NCBI RefSeq assembly: GCF_008086345.1
Contig: NZ_CP043006.1
Location: 1,362,032-1,426,031, forward strand
Direction: 5' to 3'
From: Chitinophaga sp. XS-30
Lineage (GTDB): Bacteria; Bacteroidota; Bacteroidia; Chitinophagales; Chitinophagaceae
DNA: 64,000 nt
In this document: piece after piece, positions 8,202-18,047 of the stretch
How the letters are laid out: each line of letters begins with the position of its first letter
Numbering within the stretch: the first letter of the stretch is position 1
The notes under the pieces: model-generated
Database searches by the model: none
Seen by the model: the letters and a program-made list of their open reading frames with translations, nothing else
What the model was told of the DNA's origin: nothing
Made by a program: the position numbers and the translations under genes

Positions 8202-10130
8202 TCAGCTTGCGTGAACAGTAATGGTACTTTTAAGCATTTCCCGGACAGCGTTGGCGATGGCCACGGCATCGTAGCCGCATTCGCGCTGCAGTTCCGCGGG
8301 TTTTCCATGTTCTACCAGGCGGTCCGGTATGCCCAGCCGGCGGATGTCCGCCTTATAATCGTTATCCGCCATGAATTCCAGCACTGCACTGCCGAAGCCG
8401 CCCTGCAGGGCGCCGTCCTCTACGGTGATCACACGGTCGTAGCGCTGGAAGATATCATGGAGCATGTCCGTATCGAGCGGTTTGACGAACCGCATATCGT
8501 AATGGGCGGGCTGGAGGCCGTCGGTCATCAGTTCTTTGAGCGCTTCGGTCACAAAGTTGCCGGGATGGCCCAGGGAAAGGATGGCTACATCGCGGCCGTC
8601 CTGGACCTTCCTGCCGGTACCGATGCGGATGGCTTTGAAGGGCCTGCGCCAGTCTGCCATCACGCCTTCCCCGCGGGGATAGCGGATCACGAAAGGCGCG
8701 TTGTTCTCCGGCAATTGCGCCGTGTACATGAGGTTGCGCAACTCTTCTTCGTTCATGGGGGCGCTGATCACCATATTGGGGATACAGCGCATATAGGGGA
8801 TGTCGTACGCGCCATGGTGGGTGGCGCCATCTTCTCCTACGAGCCCTGCCCGGTCCAGGCAGAAGATCACCGGCAGATGCTGGATAGCTACATCATGCAC
8901 TACCTGGTCGTACGCCCTTTGCATGAAGGAAGAGTAAATATTGCAGAACACGCGCATACCCTGTGTGGCGAGGCCGGCGGAGACGGTCACGGCGTGCTGT
9001 TCGCAAATACCTACATCGATGGCCCGGTCCGGCATCTTTTCCATCATGAGTTTGAGGGAGGAGCCGGAGGGCATGGCGGGCGTAATGCCCATGATATTTT
9101 CGTTCTGTTCAGCCAGTTCTATGATGGTATGGCCGAAAACGTCCTGGTATCTGGGAGGTTGCGGCGTTTCTACGCTTTTTTTGAAGATCTCGCCGGTGAT
9201 CTTGTCGAACAGGCCGGGAGCATGCCATTTGGTCTGGTCCTTTTCCGCCAGGGCATATCCTTTCCCTTTGGTGGTAACGATATGCAGCAGTTTGGGACCC
9301 GGGATGTCCTTCAGGTCCTGCAGGGTATCCACCAGTTTGGTGATGTTATGGCCGTCGATAGCGCCGAAGTAGCGCAGGTTAAGGCTTTCGAAGAGGTTGC
9401 TGGAGCGGGATACCATGCCTTTGACGCTGGCTTCCAGCTTGGAGGCCATGTCCCGCGTGAATTTCCTGCCTACCGGCAATTTCCCGAGCAGGTTCCACAC
9501 ATCATCGCGGAACTTGTTATAGGTGTGGGAAGTGGTGATATCGGTAAGATATTCTTTCAGCGCCCCTACATTCGGGTCGATGGACATGCAGTTGTCGTTC
9601 AGGATGATCAGCAGATTGGCGTTGGCCACACCGGCGTGGTTCAGTGCTTCGAAGGCCATACCCGCCGTCATGGCGCCGTCGCCTATTACGGCAATGTGCT
9701 GGCGGTCATGCTCGCCCCTGTTCCTGGATGCGATGGCCATGCCCAGCGCTGCAGAGATGGAAGTGCTGGAATGCCCTACCCCGAAAGTGTCATATTCACT
9801 TTCACCGCGGTTCGGGAAACCGCTGATACCCTTATACTTGCGATTGGTATGGAAAACGTTCTTGCGCCCCGTCAGTATCTTATGGCCGTATGCCTGATGC
9901 CCTACGTCCCATACCAGCTGATCATATGGCGTATTGTAGGCATAATGCAGGGCTACGGTAAGCTCTACCACGCCCAGGCTTGCGCCGAAATGGCCGCCAT
10001 GGACGCTCACTACATCGATAATGAACTGGCGCAGCTCATCGCAAACCTGGTGCAGCTGCTCCCTGCTCAATTTTCGCAGATCAGAGGGGTAATCGATCTG
10101 GCTCAGTAATTGACCGGCCGTAATTTCCAT
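8202..10130 (-). CDS. dxs: 1-deoxy-D-xylulose-5-phosphate synthase
   Basis: This 642-residue protein catalyses the thiamine-diphosphate-dependent condensation of pyruvate and glyceraldehyde 3-phosphate, the first step of the MEP isoprenoid pathway. Diagnostic blocks are WDVGHQAYGHKILTGR, the TPP-binding GDGAMTAGMAFEALNHAG with LNDN some 30 residues on, GATHHGAYD and the transketolase-type EQHAVTVSAGLA. Its length is normal. The start at 10130 (MEITAGQLL) gives the family N-terminus; an upstream ATG at 10163 adds 11 poor residues. The strand opposite is open for 632 codons, which is a coding-bias shadow. The ferredoxin reductase follows in the same direction. Confidence 0.97.
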   Translation of the reverse strand: MEITAGQLLSQIDYPSDLRKLSREQLHQVCDELRQFIIDVVSVHGGHFGASLGVVELTVALHYAYNTPYDQLVWDVGHQAYGHKILTGRKNVFHTNRKYKGISGFPNRGESEYDTFGVGHSSTSISAALGMAIASRNRGEHDRQHIAVIGDGAMTAGMAFEALNHAGVANANLLIILNDNCMSIDPNVGALKEYLTDITTSHTYNKFRDDVWNLLGKLPVGRKFTRDMASKLEASVKGMVSRSSNLFESLNLRYFGAIDGHNITKLVDTLQDLKDIPGPKLLHIVTTKGKGYALAEKDQTKWHAPGLFDKITGEIFKKSVETPQPPRYQDVFGHTIIELAEQNENIMGITPAMPSGSSLKLMMEKMPDRAIDVGICEQHAVTVSAGLATQGMRVFCNIYSSFMQRAYDQVVHDVAIQHLPVIFCLDRAGLVGEDGATHHGAYDIPYMRCIPNMVISAPMNEEELRNLMYTAQLPENNAPFVIRYPRGEGVMADWRRPFKAIRIGTGRKVQDGRDVAILSLGHPGNFVTEALKELMTDGLQPAHYDMRFVKPLDTDMLHDIFQRYDRVITVEDGALQGGFGSAVLEFMADNDYKADIRRLGIPDRLVEHGKPAELQRECGYDAVAIANAVREMLKSTITVHAS

Positions 10131-10308
10131 ATTCGCATCAGGGTTTAATGCCCAAAAATACAAGTTTTTGCGCTATTTCCCGGCCCCCATTTAAACGCCA
10201 ATTCCACCATTGATAAAAATTGCCTTCCGGGAGAGTGCTGCAGGTGCTATTTTTGGAATAAGCGCCCGGTGGTCACTAAAGTCGCAGGAGTTTGCTAACT
10301 TTTCATGA

Positions 10309-11334
10309 ATGTTTAAGCGTTTGTCAAAATATTGGTGGTGCCAGATCCTGGGGTGGGGAGCTTATGCCTTTCTATATTTCTTTTTCGGCTTCTTTTTCGG
10401 TATACTGGGTTGGTTATGGGTAAAGTACGTGCTATCCGTAGTGGTGCTGGGTATCCTGATCACGCATGCTTTCCGGGCAATTATCGTCAAATACAAATGG
10501 ATCCAGATGCCATTTGAGAAGCTCGCCATTTATTTCTTCTTCGGGGTACTGATCTGTTCGATACTTGACTCTTTTCTGCTGACCTCTCTCGGGATGCTTT
10601 TCAACGATGAGCAGCATGATTTTTATGATATGTGGGTAAGGTCTTTCATCCAGCAGACAGTTTTTCTCTCCCTCTGGGCGGTGATCTACTTTCTCTGGCA
10701 TTATGTGGAGGAAAGCCGGAATTCGCAGATGGGCAACCTGCAGCTGGAGGCTACCGTAAGAACGCTGGAGCTGAAAACGATCAAATCGCAGCTGAATCCG
10801 CATTTCATCTTCAACGCCCTGAACAGCATCCGGGCGCTGGTAGACGAGAATCCCCGCCGGGCCCGTACCGCCATTACCGAACTGAGCAATATCCTGCGCA
10901 GTTCCATGCAGGCGGACAAGGCGGAGACAGTCAGCCTGGAAAATGAACTGAGCATCGTAAAAGATTATCTTGCACTGGAAACCATCCGTTTTGAGGAAAG
11001 GCTGAAGGTGGAGTTTGATATAGATCCGGAAACAATGGAATTGCCCGTTCCGCCCCTGATGTTGCAAACGCTGGTGGAAAATGCCATCAAGCACGGTATT
11101 TCAAAAGAGGTTAGAGGAGGGCATATCCTGATCGGGTCACAGGTGCGTAACATGCAGCATGAGATCACCATCCGCAATACGGGCCAGATCGTCGAGAATC
11201 TGAGCGGTAACGGCTTCGGCCTGAACAGCACCCGGCAGCGGCTTGGGCTGCTGTTCGGTAAAAAGGCCTCTTTCGAGATCTATAACCTGGATCCCGCAAC
11301 GGTGGAAGCAAAGGTGCAGATGCCGTTGCTGTAA
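10309..11334 (+). CDS. LytS/YehU-type sensor histidine kinase
   Basis: This 341-residue kinase has four N-terminal transmembrane helices (about residues 12-135), a short coiled coil and a His_kinase domain of the LytS class with the phospho-acceptor in NPHFIFNALNSIRAL (histidine about residue 165). A HATPase_c part follows, with LVENAIKHGI as the N box and GNGFGLNSTRQRL as the glycine box. The sensed signal is unknown, since no periplasmic domain is visible. It is followed after about 160 bases by a LytTR response regulator, its presumed partner. It is divergent from dxs. Confidence 0.93.
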   Translation: MFKRLSKYWWCQILGWGAYAFLYFFFGFFFGILGWLWVKYVLSVVVLGILITHAFRAIIVKYKWIQMPFEKLAIYFFFGVLICSILDSFLLTSLGMLFNDEQHDFYDMWVRSFIQQTVFLSLWAVIYFLWHYVEESRNSQMGNLQLEATVRTLELKTIKSQLNPHFIFNALNSIRALVDENPRRARTAITELSNILRSSMQADKAETVSLENELSIVKDYLALETIRFEERLKVEFDIDPETMELPVPPLMLQTLVENAIKHGISKEVRGGHILIGSQVRNMQHEITIRNTGQIVENLSGNGFGLNSTRQRLGLLFGKKASFEIYNLDPATVEAKVQMPLL

Positions 11335-11493
11335 ATATATCATCAACCGAAAAGTAAAGACAGTATGAAATCGAGCAAAAAAACTGTAGTTCACACCGCG
11401 AAATGTTAATGCGAGGTTCCATCTGCCCATTGAAACGCAAAACGTTCACCGCGGCAAAACCTGGTGAACGAAGTAAAATACAAATATTACCAG

Positions 11494-12222
11494 ATGAAAA
11501 AAGCATTGATCATAGACGATGAACGACTGGCCAGAAGCGAACTGAAAAAGCTGCTGGCAGACCATCCGGAGATCGTTGTAGTAGGAGAGGCGGTGAATGC
11601 AAAAGACGGAATCGAGAAGATCGAGACGCTCCGGCCGGACCTGTTGTTCCTGGACATCCAGATGCCCGATAAAACGGGTTTTGACCTGCTGGCGGAACTG
11701 GAAAGATCGCCGCAGGTGATATTTACGACCGCATATGACGAATATGCGCTGAAGGCATTCGAATACAATGCGCTGGATTACCTGCTCAAACCCGTGGAGC
11801 CCAAGCGCCTGGCGGACGCCATTCAAAAATTGCATCAGCTGGACGAAAAAGAAAGGCTGGCCGCAGCATCCGGCATCCGCAACATCCTGGGAGAGAACGA
11901 CCAGGTGTTCGTGAAGGATGGCGACCGCTGCTGGTTCGTGAAACTTCAGGAGATACGGTTGTTTGAAAGCGTGGGCAACTATGCCCGGGTCTATTTCGAG
12001 ACCAACAAGCCGCTTATCCTGAAATCCCTCAATGCGCTGGAGGAGCGGCTGGACGAGCGGGTGTTCTTCCGCGCCAACCGCAAGCATATTGTGAACCTGC
12101 GGATGATCGAACGCATCGATACCTATTTCAACGGCGGGCTGCTGCTGGAAATGCGCGGAGGGGAGAAAATTGAAGTGAGTCGCAGGCAGGCGGTGAAATT
12201 CAAGGAAATGATGAGCCTTTAA
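11494..12222 (+). CDS. LytTR family response regulator
   Basis: This 242-residue regulator has an N-terminal receiver domain (acidic pair D8 and D9, phospho-acceptor D54 in LLFLDIQMP, conserved K near 103 in LLKPVEP) and a C-terminal LytTR DNA-binding domain with FESVGNYARVYF and the end motif HIVNLRMIERI. The ATG at 11494 is preferred over upstream in-frame starts because it gives the standard MKKALIIDDE beginning. It is the partner of the kinase just upstream. An inverted repeat, GTTCACC/GGTGAAC, spans 11444-11469 just before the gene and might be an operator. Confidence 0.93.
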   Translation: MKKALIIDDERLARSELKKLLADHPEIVVVGEAVNAKDGIEKIETLRPDLLFLDIQMPDKTGFDLLAELERSPQVIFTTAYDEYALKAFEYNALDYLLKPVEPKRLADAIQKLHQLDEKERLAAASGIRNILGENDQVFVKDGDRCWFVKLQEIRLFESVGNYARVYFETNKPLILKSLNALEERLDERVFFRANRKHIVNLRMIERIDTYFNGGLLLEMRGGEKIEVSRRQAVKFKEMMSL

Positions 12223-12294
12223 AAGGCCGCGGCCTGGCGTAATGTTTGCATTTATATCACTGAAGGCCGGTGTTTTGCCGGTTATATTAAAACG

Positions 12295-12337
12295 AAGAGG
12301 GACGATTCCTGGCGGAAGATCGGCCCTCTTTCATTTT
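12295..12337 (+). terminator. Rho-independent terminator after LytTR gene
   Basis: Arms AAGAGGG (12295-12301) and CCCTCTT (12324-12330), with an inner CGAT/ATCG continuation, followed by TCATTTT. Confidence 0.7.
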
Positions 12338-12341
12338 AAGT

Positions 12342-12369
12342 AAAAGGGCCGTCCTTGAAAGGACGGCCC
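12342..12369 (-). terminator. Hairpin terminator reading leftward
   Basis: A perfect 9-bp stem, GGGCCGTCC at 12346-12354 and GGACGGCCC at 12361-12369 with a 6-base loop. On the minus strand it is followed by TTTTA, so it would end a leftward transcript, either from the GGGP synthase gene or from an RNA in the gap. Confidence 0.6.
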
Positions 12370-12379
12370 GGCTAAATTA

Positions 12380-12560
12380 TGCTTATGAAAAAAGGCCTTG
12401 TGGGCCAAAACTTATGTCTGCGTTTATCCGTTGCCGTTAGTGACGTTTCCTGTGCCTGCATACGCCAGCCATACCCTTTCCGGGGTATTAACACTGTGCA
12501 TTGCAAACAGCAGTATCTGCCGCATACCTGTAACGTCCCCATTTCAGGGGGCTTGTGAAA
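12380..12560 (-). ncRNA. Possible structured RNA in the LytTR-GGGP synthase gap
   Basis: The gap from 12223 to 12796 has no convincing protein gene. Within it several complementary segments nest: GACGTT (12442-12447) with AACGTC (12532-12537) encloses ATACCC/GGGTAT (12471-12488, six-base loop), and CCCC/GGGG (12537-12550) lies just outside. Leftward the region is followed by a T7 stretch near 12390 and the strong hairpin at 12346-12369. This could be a small regulatory RNA such as a 6S-like RNA, but no known family was recognised and the strand is inferred only from the terminator. Confidence 0.25.
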
Positions 12561-12796
12561 TCCGTTCAGGTCGATTAACAAGGGAATGAAAAAACTTTGA
12601 TCTCAACTGGATGGACAATTGCTTTCACGGGAGCATACTTCACGTTATGCCAGGGATCGGTTGGTTTGTTCTGGTTTTCTACTAGCTCTAAATTTCCGTG
12701 CTAAGATATATAACCTTCGTGAAGTTTTTATTACTTTCTACAAACAATCAATAATTTTTGGAATACTGGAAAAGTTTACGGCAATTGAAGTGGTGT

Positions 12797-13558
12797 TCAG
12801 TGCCTTGAGGAGACGGGCGCCTGGTGTACAGCATCTGCTATTTCCTTGATCAGGGACGTATCCTTTTCGATAGCATTGCCAACAACAATAATATCAGCTC
12901 CGGCTTTGCAGTTGAGGTATGCTTTTTCGGCATCTTTGATGCCGCCGCCAACGATCACGGGAACTTCCACCTGGCTGGCTACGCGATGGATCATACTTTC
13001 GGCAATGGGTTTCCGGGCGCCGCTGCCGGCATCCATAAAGATTACTTTCATCCCAAGCATATCACCGGCCATGGCTGTGCACATGGCAATATCATCCTTG
13101 TCCGCCGGAATCGGGGCGGCATTGCTGATATAGGAAACCGTGGTGGGCGCGCCGCCATCAATGACCATATAGCCGGTGGAGATCACTTCCAGCCCGCTTT
13201 TTTTAACGGCTGCGGCAGATACCACATGCTGGCCGATCAGCAGTTCCGGGTTGCGGCCGGAGATCATGGAGAGATAAAGCAGGGCATCCGCATATTTCGA
13301 CACCTGCGAAGGACTGCCCGGAAAAAGGATCACTGGAATTGAGCAGGTGGCCTTGATCTGCTGAACCACCTCATCGAGGTGATGGGTGATCACAAGACTG
13401 CCTCCCAAAAAAATATAATCAACCCCGGCTTCCGTACATTTAGCAGCCAGATCAACGATCCCGGTAGGGGTCACCTTGTCCGGATCTATCAGCACTGCGA
13501 ATGACTTTATACCTTTTGCCTTTCTCTCGATGAAGGAACTGTATATTTTTCTGTACAT
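12797..13558 (-). CDS. Geranylgeranylglyceryl-phosphate synthase family protein
   Basis: This 253-residue TIM barrel belongs to the GGGPS/PcrB family, which joins a polyprenyl diphosphate to glycerol 1-phosphate. Visible motifs are FAVLIDPDK at the N-terminus, FLGGSLV, GYMVIDGGAPTTVSYI, FMDAGSGA and the phosphate-binding pair VPVIVGGGI and GADIIVVGNAIE. Group II enzymes of this family are known from Bacteroidota, and this one fits them better than Bacillus PcrB. The start at 13558 (MYRKIYSSF) is preferred over an ATG at 13624, which adds 22 residues unlike the family. Its product lipid in bacteria is unclear. Confidence 0.9.
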   Translation of the reverse strand: MYRKIYSSFIERKAKGIKSFAVLIDPDKVTPTGIVDLAAKCTEAGVDYIFLGGSLVITHHLDEVVQQIKATCSIPVILFPGSPSQVSKYADALLYLSMISGRNPELLIGQHVVSAAAVKKSGLEVISTGYMVIDGGAPTTVSYISNAAPIPADKDDIAMCTAMAGDMLGMKVIFMDAGSGARKPIAESMIHRVASQVEVPVIVGGGIKDAEKAYLNCKAGADIIVVGNAIEKDTSLIKEIADAVHQAPVSSRH

Positions 13559-13722
13559 TAATTTTGCATTGTTCCGGTTGTCGCAAATGTATAAATTTTT
13601 TTCTAATAAGGTACAGGGTTTCATAAATATGTATGACGTTGAATCTCCAACCGAAATAACGCCAAAAGGATGCCAATTCCCCCTCTTTTGCCGTTAAATG
13701 TTAATCGGCGCAGACAACACCC

Positions 13723-13743
13723 TTATGCACAGGCTGTGGATAA
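13723..13743. promoter_or_regulatory. Two facing DnaA-box-like 9-mers upstream of nrdJ
   Basis: TTATGCACA at 13723-13731 fits the DnaA consensus TTATNCACA. TGTGGATAA at 13735-13743 is the exact complement of TTATCCACA. They face each other across three bases, 100 bases before the nrdJ start. DnaA controls ribonucleotide reductase transcription in E. coli; that it does so here is inference. Confidence 0.45.
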
Positions 13744-13843
13744 TAAAACTGGGAATCGATATCATTAAAAATTATTTTAGTAATCCCGCATAGAGAGTTA
13801 TTAATTAATCGAATTGCTAATCCTGTATTAAATTATTTAGGGC

Positions 13844-16800
13844 ATGAAAAATCAAGTTACCAAGGCTGGAGGCCTGGCGTTTTCCCGTCACTTCACCCGG
13901 GAAGGCGTGAGTCCGTATGACCAGTTTGAATACGATCTCCGTACCTCCGTGATCCGCAACCCGGGAGGTGATGTAGTGTTTGAGATGAATAATGTGGAAG
14001 TCCCCCGGTCGTGGTCGCAGATCGCCACGGATATCCTTGCCCAGAAATATTTCCGTAAAGCAGGCGTACCTCAGCCGGACGGTTCTACCGGCCGCGAAAC
14101 CTCCGTCAGGCAGGTTGTGCACCGTATGGCCAATTGTTGGCGCGCCTGGGGAGAAAGATATGATTACTTTGCCTCAAAGGAAGATGCGCAGGTGTTCTAT
14201 GAGGAACTGGCGTATTGCATGCTCAACCAGGCCTGCGTACCCAATTCCCCACAATGGTTCAATACCGGCCTGCATGAGAGTTACGGCATCACCGGCAAAC
14301 CCCAGGGCCACTACTACGTGGAACAGCGCACCGGCAAGCTGGAAAAATCAACATCCGCCTACGAAAGGCCGCAGCCGCATGCCTGTTTTATATTGAGCGT
14401 GAGCGATGACCTGGTAAATGATGGCGGTATTATGGACCTCTGGGTCCGGGAAGCCCGGATCTTCAAATACGGTTCAGGCGTGGGCACGAATTTCTCGCAG
14501 ATCCGCGGTGAAGGCGAAAAGCTGAGCGGCGGCGGTACCTCCAGCGGGTTGATGAGCTTCCTCAAGATAGGCGACCGGGCGGCCGGCGCCATCAAATCCG
14601 GCGGCACTACCCGCCGTGCAGCCAAAATGGTGTGCCTGGACCTGGACCATCCCGAGATACTGGAATTCGTGAACTGGAAAATGGAAGAGGAAAAGAAGGT
14701 AGCGGCCCTCATTGCCGCCGGCTATTCCGCTGATTATGAAGGAGAAGCCTACCGCACCGTCAGCGGGCAGAATTCCAATAATTCCGTACGCATCCCCAAC
14801 AGCTTCTTCCATACGCTGGAAGCGGATGGCGACTGGGAACTCAAAGGCCGCATGAACGGCAAGACCGTTAAAACCGTGAAAGCCAGTGATCTGTGGAACC
14901 AGATCGCCTACGCGGCATGGCGTTGTGCGGACCCCGGCACCCAATACGACACGACCATCAACGAATGGCATACCTGCCCCCAGGGCGGGCGCATCAACGC
15001 CTCCAATCCCTGTTCCGAATACATGTTCCTGGACAATACAGCCTGCAACCTGGCCTCCGTGAACCTGCGCCGCTTTTTCGACGAGCGTACCACGCAATTC
15101 GATGTAAGCGGGTTCGAGTACACGGTGCGGTTATGGACCGTAGTGCTGGAAATATCCGTGCTGATGGCTCAATTCCCCTCAAAAGAGGTGGCCCGCCTCA
15201 GTTACGATTACCGTACCCTGGGCCTCGGGTATGCCAATCTCGGTTCCATGCTCATGGTCAGCGGGATAGCGTATGACAGCGAGGAAGCCCGCGGCATTGC
15301 CGGCGCTATTACCGCTATCATGACCGGCGTATCCTACCGGACCTCCGCCGAAATGGCCGCCCACCTCGGCCCCTTCCCGAAATTCGAAGAGAACAAAAGC
15401 GATATGCTGCGGGTAATGCGCAATCACCGGGCCGCCGCCTACGATGCCGCGGACGCGTATGAAGGCCTGGAGATCAGGCCGCAGGGGATCAATGCCCGGT
15501 ATTGCCCGGATTACCTGCTGAAAGCCGCCACAAAAGCCTGGGACGATGCCGTGAAGCTCGGTGAGCAGCACGGGTACAGGAATGCACAATCCACCGTGAT
15601 CGCCCCCACCGGCACCATTGGCCTGGTAATGGATTGCGATACGACCGGTGTGGAGCCTGATTTCGCGCTCGTGAAGTTCAAAAAACTGTCCGGCGGCGGG
15701 TATTTCAAGATCATCAATCAATCCATCCCCACTGCCCTGCGCCATCTAGGGTATAAGGACAATGAAGTAAAAGCGATCGTGGACTATGCCAAAGGCACCG
15801 GCAGCTTCTCCGGCGCCCCTTATGTCAACAAGCAGAGCCTGAGCGAAAAAGGCTTCATAGCAGAGGAACTGAAGAAACTGGACAGTGCGGTGGCCTCTTC
15901 TTTCGATATTGCTTTTGTGTTCAATGTGTACACCCTGGGCGAAGAATGCCTGCAGCGCCTTGGATTCAAGCCGGAACAGTATTTCAATATGGAATTCAGC
16001 CTGTTGCATGAACTTGGGTTTACAGATGAAGAGATAGAGGCCGCCAACGATCATGTTTGCGGTACGATGACCGTGGAAGGCGCACCTTATCTGAAGGATG
16101 CACACCTCCCGGTATTTGATTGCGCCAACAAGTGTGGCAAAAAAGGAGAGCGTTTCATCCACCCCCATGGCCACATCCGCATGATGGCCGCTGCACAGCC
16201 CTTCATTTCCGGCGCCATTTCCAAAACCATCAACCTGCCGAACGAGGCCCAGGTGGAAGAAATAGCAGATGCTTACAAGCTGAGCTGGGAGCTGGGCCTC
16301 AAAGCCTGCGCATTGTACCGGGATGGTTCCAAGCTGAGCCAGCCGTTAAGCAACAAGAGTGACAAACGGAAGAAAAAGGAGGATACCGCCGAAGCAGCGG
16401 ATACCGGGGCACAGATCATCGATATGAACCAGCTGACCATCGATGAGCTGCTGGAAGAGCTGAACAAGCGCATGCTGGCCAGTTCCGACACCTCTCTGAA
16501 ACGTGCGCTGAGCCGCATCGTGGAAAGAAAGACCCTGCCTGCCAAACGCCGCGGGTTCACCCAGAAAGCCAAAGTGGGGGGACAGCCCATCTTTCTGCGC
16601 ACCGGAGAGTACAACGATGGCACACTGGGAGAGATCTTCATCGACCTGGCCAAGGAAGGTTCCACCCTGCGCAGCCTGATGAACTGCTTTGCCATAGCTG
16701 TGTCCGTAGGCCTGCAATATGGCGTGCCGCTGGAAGAGTTTGTGGACAAGTTCGTGTTCACCAGGTTTGAGCCGGCCGGTATGGTGGATCATCCGAATAT

Positions 16801-17164
16801 CAAATCTTCCACATCACTGATCGATTATATCTTCCGTGTGCTGGGATATGAATATCTCGGGCGGACGGACCTCGTGCATATCCTTGACGGACCCGGCAAT
16901 ACCGGGGAAGAGGAATGGGATGAGCCGGCAGTAAAACCGGAGCTTTCCAATGTAAGGGTGATCGGCGCCGTAGCCGGACAGGCGCCCCAGAAGGCCGTAA
17001 AAAGTCAGCCTGTGGCTGCAGCCAGCAGCGAAGGAGGAACGCAGGAATACATGCGTAGCATGCAAAGCGATGCGCCGGCCTGTAATACATGCGGTCATAT
17101 CACCGTTCGTTCCGGCACTTGTTACAAATGTCTTAACTGCGGCAACAGCATGGGCTGCAGCTGA
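13844..17164 (+). CDS. nrdJ: Vitamin B12-dependent (class II) ribonucleotide reductase
   Basis: At 1106 residues this is a long-form class II reductase, which makes deoxyribonucleotides using adenosylcobalamin instead of a diiron subunit. Visible are NSPQWFNTG near residue 132, the first redox cysteine in HACFILSV, the glycine-rich [17 protein letters not shown], the catalytic [21 protein letters not shown] (radical cysteine flanked by N and E) and [20 protein letters not shown]. After a lysine-rich linker near residue 840 comes a second domain ([16 protein letters not shown]) and a C-terminal four-cysteine zinc ribbon, C-x2-C ... C-x2-C, that re-reduces the active site. It stands alone, with DnaA-box-like sites upstream. 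Confidence 0.96.
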   Translation: MKNQVTKAGGLAFSRHFTREGVSPYDQFEYDLRTSVIRNPGGDVVFEMNNVEVPRSWSQIATDILAQKYFRKAGVPQPDGSTGRETSVRQVVHRMANCWRAWGERYDYFASKEDAQVFYEELAYCMLNQACVPNSPQWFNTGLHESYGITGKPQGHYYVEQRTGKLEKSTSAYERPQPHACFILSVSDDLVNDGGIMDLWVREARIFKYGSGVGTNFSQIRGEGEKLSGGGTSSGLMSFLKIGDRAAGAIKSGGTTRRAAKMVCLDLDHPEILEFVNWKMEEEKKVAALIAAGYSADYEGEAYRTVSGQNSNNSVRIPNSFFHTLEADGDWELKGRMNGKTVKTVKASDLWNQIAYAAWRCADPGTQYDTTINEWHTCPQGGRINASNPCSEYMFLDNTACNLASVNLRRFFDERTTQFDVSGFEYTVRLWTVVLEISVLMAQFPSKEVARLSYDYRTLGLGYANLGSMLMVSGIAYDSEEARGIAGAITAIMTGVSYRTSAEMAAHLGPFPKFEENKSDMLRVMRNHRAAAYDAADAYEGLEIRPQGINARYCPDYLLKAATKAWDDAVKLGEQHGYRNAQSTVIAPTGTIGLVMDCDTTGVEPDFALVKFKKLSGGGYFKIINQSIPTALRHLGYKDNEVKAIVDYAKGTGSFSGAPYVNKQSLSEKGFIAEELKKLDSAVASSFDIAFVFNVYTLGEECLQRLGFKPEQYFNMEFSLLHELGFTDEEIEAANDHVCGTMTVEGAPYLKDAHLPVFDCANKCGKKGERFIHPHGHIRMMAAAQPFISGAISKTINLPNEAQVEEIADAYKLSWELGLKACALYRDGSKLSQPLSNKSDKRKKKEDTAEAADTGAQIIDMNQLTIDELLEELNKRMLASSDTSLKRALSRIVERKTLPAKRRGFTQKAKVGGQPIFLRTGEYNDGTLGEIFIDLAKEGSTLRSLMNCFAIAVSVGLQYGVPLEEFVDKFVFTRFEPAGMVDHPNIKSSTSLIDYIFRVLGYEYLGRTDLVHILDGPGNTGEEEWDEPAVKPELSNVRVIGAVAGQAPQKAVKSQPVAAASSEGGTQEYMRSMQSDAPACNTCGHITVRSGTCYKCLNCGNSMGCS

Positions 17165-17335
17165 CAAAAACGGGATGTAGTTTAGGAATGTTTAACAAAG
17201 CATAATCCGTTTTTGTGTTTTTTGCCGATCGCTGAAAGTCGCTGTGGTATTGGCTTTGTGAGGGACAAATGATAAAAAAACTTTGTTAATTATTTGTTAT
17301 TCGGAGGTAAAAATTTCAAATAAAGTTAATATAGA

Positions 17336-17412
17336 TATACCTTTGATTTTAAATAGGGTTTTCATAGGATAGTAACAAATTGAGGGCGCTTTTCTAGGTG
17401 CCCTTTTTCTTT
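17336..17412 (+). ncRNA. Candidate small RNA: promoter box followed by terminator
   Basis: A perfect -7 box, TACCTTTG (17336-17343), is followed within about 40 bases by a terminator: AGGGCGC (17383-17389), loop, GTGCCCT (17398-17404), then TTTTCTTTT. The predicted RNA of about 60 bases has no ATG. It may be a small RNA or simply the nrdJ terminator preceded by a chance box. Confidence 0.35.
17383..17412 (+). terminator. Rho-independent terminator downstream of nrdJ
   Basis: Seven-pair stem with one G-T pair, loop TTTTCTAG, and a T-rich tail. It is the first strong hairpin after nrdJ. Confidence 0.7.
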
Positions 17413-17479
17413 TCCCCTAACTGAAGAAGATCATCCTGCTTGTTCCTCCGGAGCAGGCAAAAGAAGATGAGGAATAGAC

Positions 17480-17790
17480 CTTACCAGGTATGACTAGCTT
17501 CCTTTATACGCTGAAAACCAATTCCCTTTCGACCTTTATCAGACCCCGTTAAACCGCAGTCCGCAATCGCCTGCCAGGGAACGGCTCGTTGGATGTTTTC
17601 CGATATCCGTTGACCCGGCTCCGGGCGCCTCCAATCCCGCATGCTCGTACCAGGGAATGTTCCGGTAGTAGTCCTGCGCAAAAAGCAGTGCAAAAACCAG
17701 CCAAACGAAATATCCCGAAAGCCGTTTGTTAGCGATCGAATTCTTCCGATGCCCTTTTGTAGTGGAAAATCTTCAGTTTTGGGACGCTAT
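17480..17790 (-). pseudogene. Possible decayed membrane-protein gene
   Basis: The 938-base gap after nrdJ is AT-rich at both ends but has base composition like coding DNA in the middle. On the minus strand one frame is open for about 77 codons from about 17770 and contains a plausible transmembrane stretch, SGYFVWLVFALLFAQDYYRN, followed by IPWYEHAGLEAPG. It has no start codon and ends early. This looks like a gene remnant, but the parent family was not recognised, so the call is weak. Confidence 0.25.
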
Positions 17791-17989
17791 TTGTTAAGAA
17801 CAAAAAATAATCTGCCCCTCAAAAAGCGAAGTTTTATTCGATTACATCTAAAAAAACACCATTTTTTTGATATTTGACTATTTAACAGGGTGTATTTTGA
17901 GGTTTTTAAATATTACATGTTAATCCTTTCTATTTATTTAATTTATTTTATATTTGTTTAAGTATTAATTTTTATATGGTTACTGTCCT

Positions 17990-18037
17990 ATGAAAAACCA
18001 AATATTCCTACACCGCAAGAATCTTCTTGCACTGTAA
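17990..18037 (+). CDS. Possible 15-codon peptide (MKNQIFLHRKNLLAL)
   Basis: A short ATG-to-TAA frame lies between a TATATTTG box (17949-17956) and a strong terminator (18048-18080). The peptide would be basic and partly hydrophobic. Its second half overlaps a small hairpin, GCAAGA/TCTTGC (18015-18030). There is no good ribosome binding site, and a frame of this size can occur by chance, so this is only a candidate. Confidence 0.2.
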   Translation: MKNQIFLHRKNLLAL

Positions 18038-18047
18038 ATGACTCTCG

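Noticed and set aside
8211..10109. A 632-codon open frame on the plus strand, opposite dxs
   Set aside because: It is exactly antisense to a perfectly conserved DXS. The codon bias of dxs leaves few stops in this frame. The translation has no recognisable domain.
11365..11409. A 14-codon frame (MKSSKKTVVHTAKC) between lytS and the LytTR gene
   Set aside because: No ribosome site, no promoter box and no terminator; frames of this size are common by chance.
11417..11430. TTCCATCTGCCCAT shared with the ugd tandem repeat at 51996
   Set aside because: A 14-base match is expected several times by chance among all pairs in a 64-kb window; flanks do not match well.
12226..12237. 12-base palindrome AGGCCGCGGCCT right after the LytTR stop
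   Set aside because: No T tract and too short; the real terminator is at 12295.
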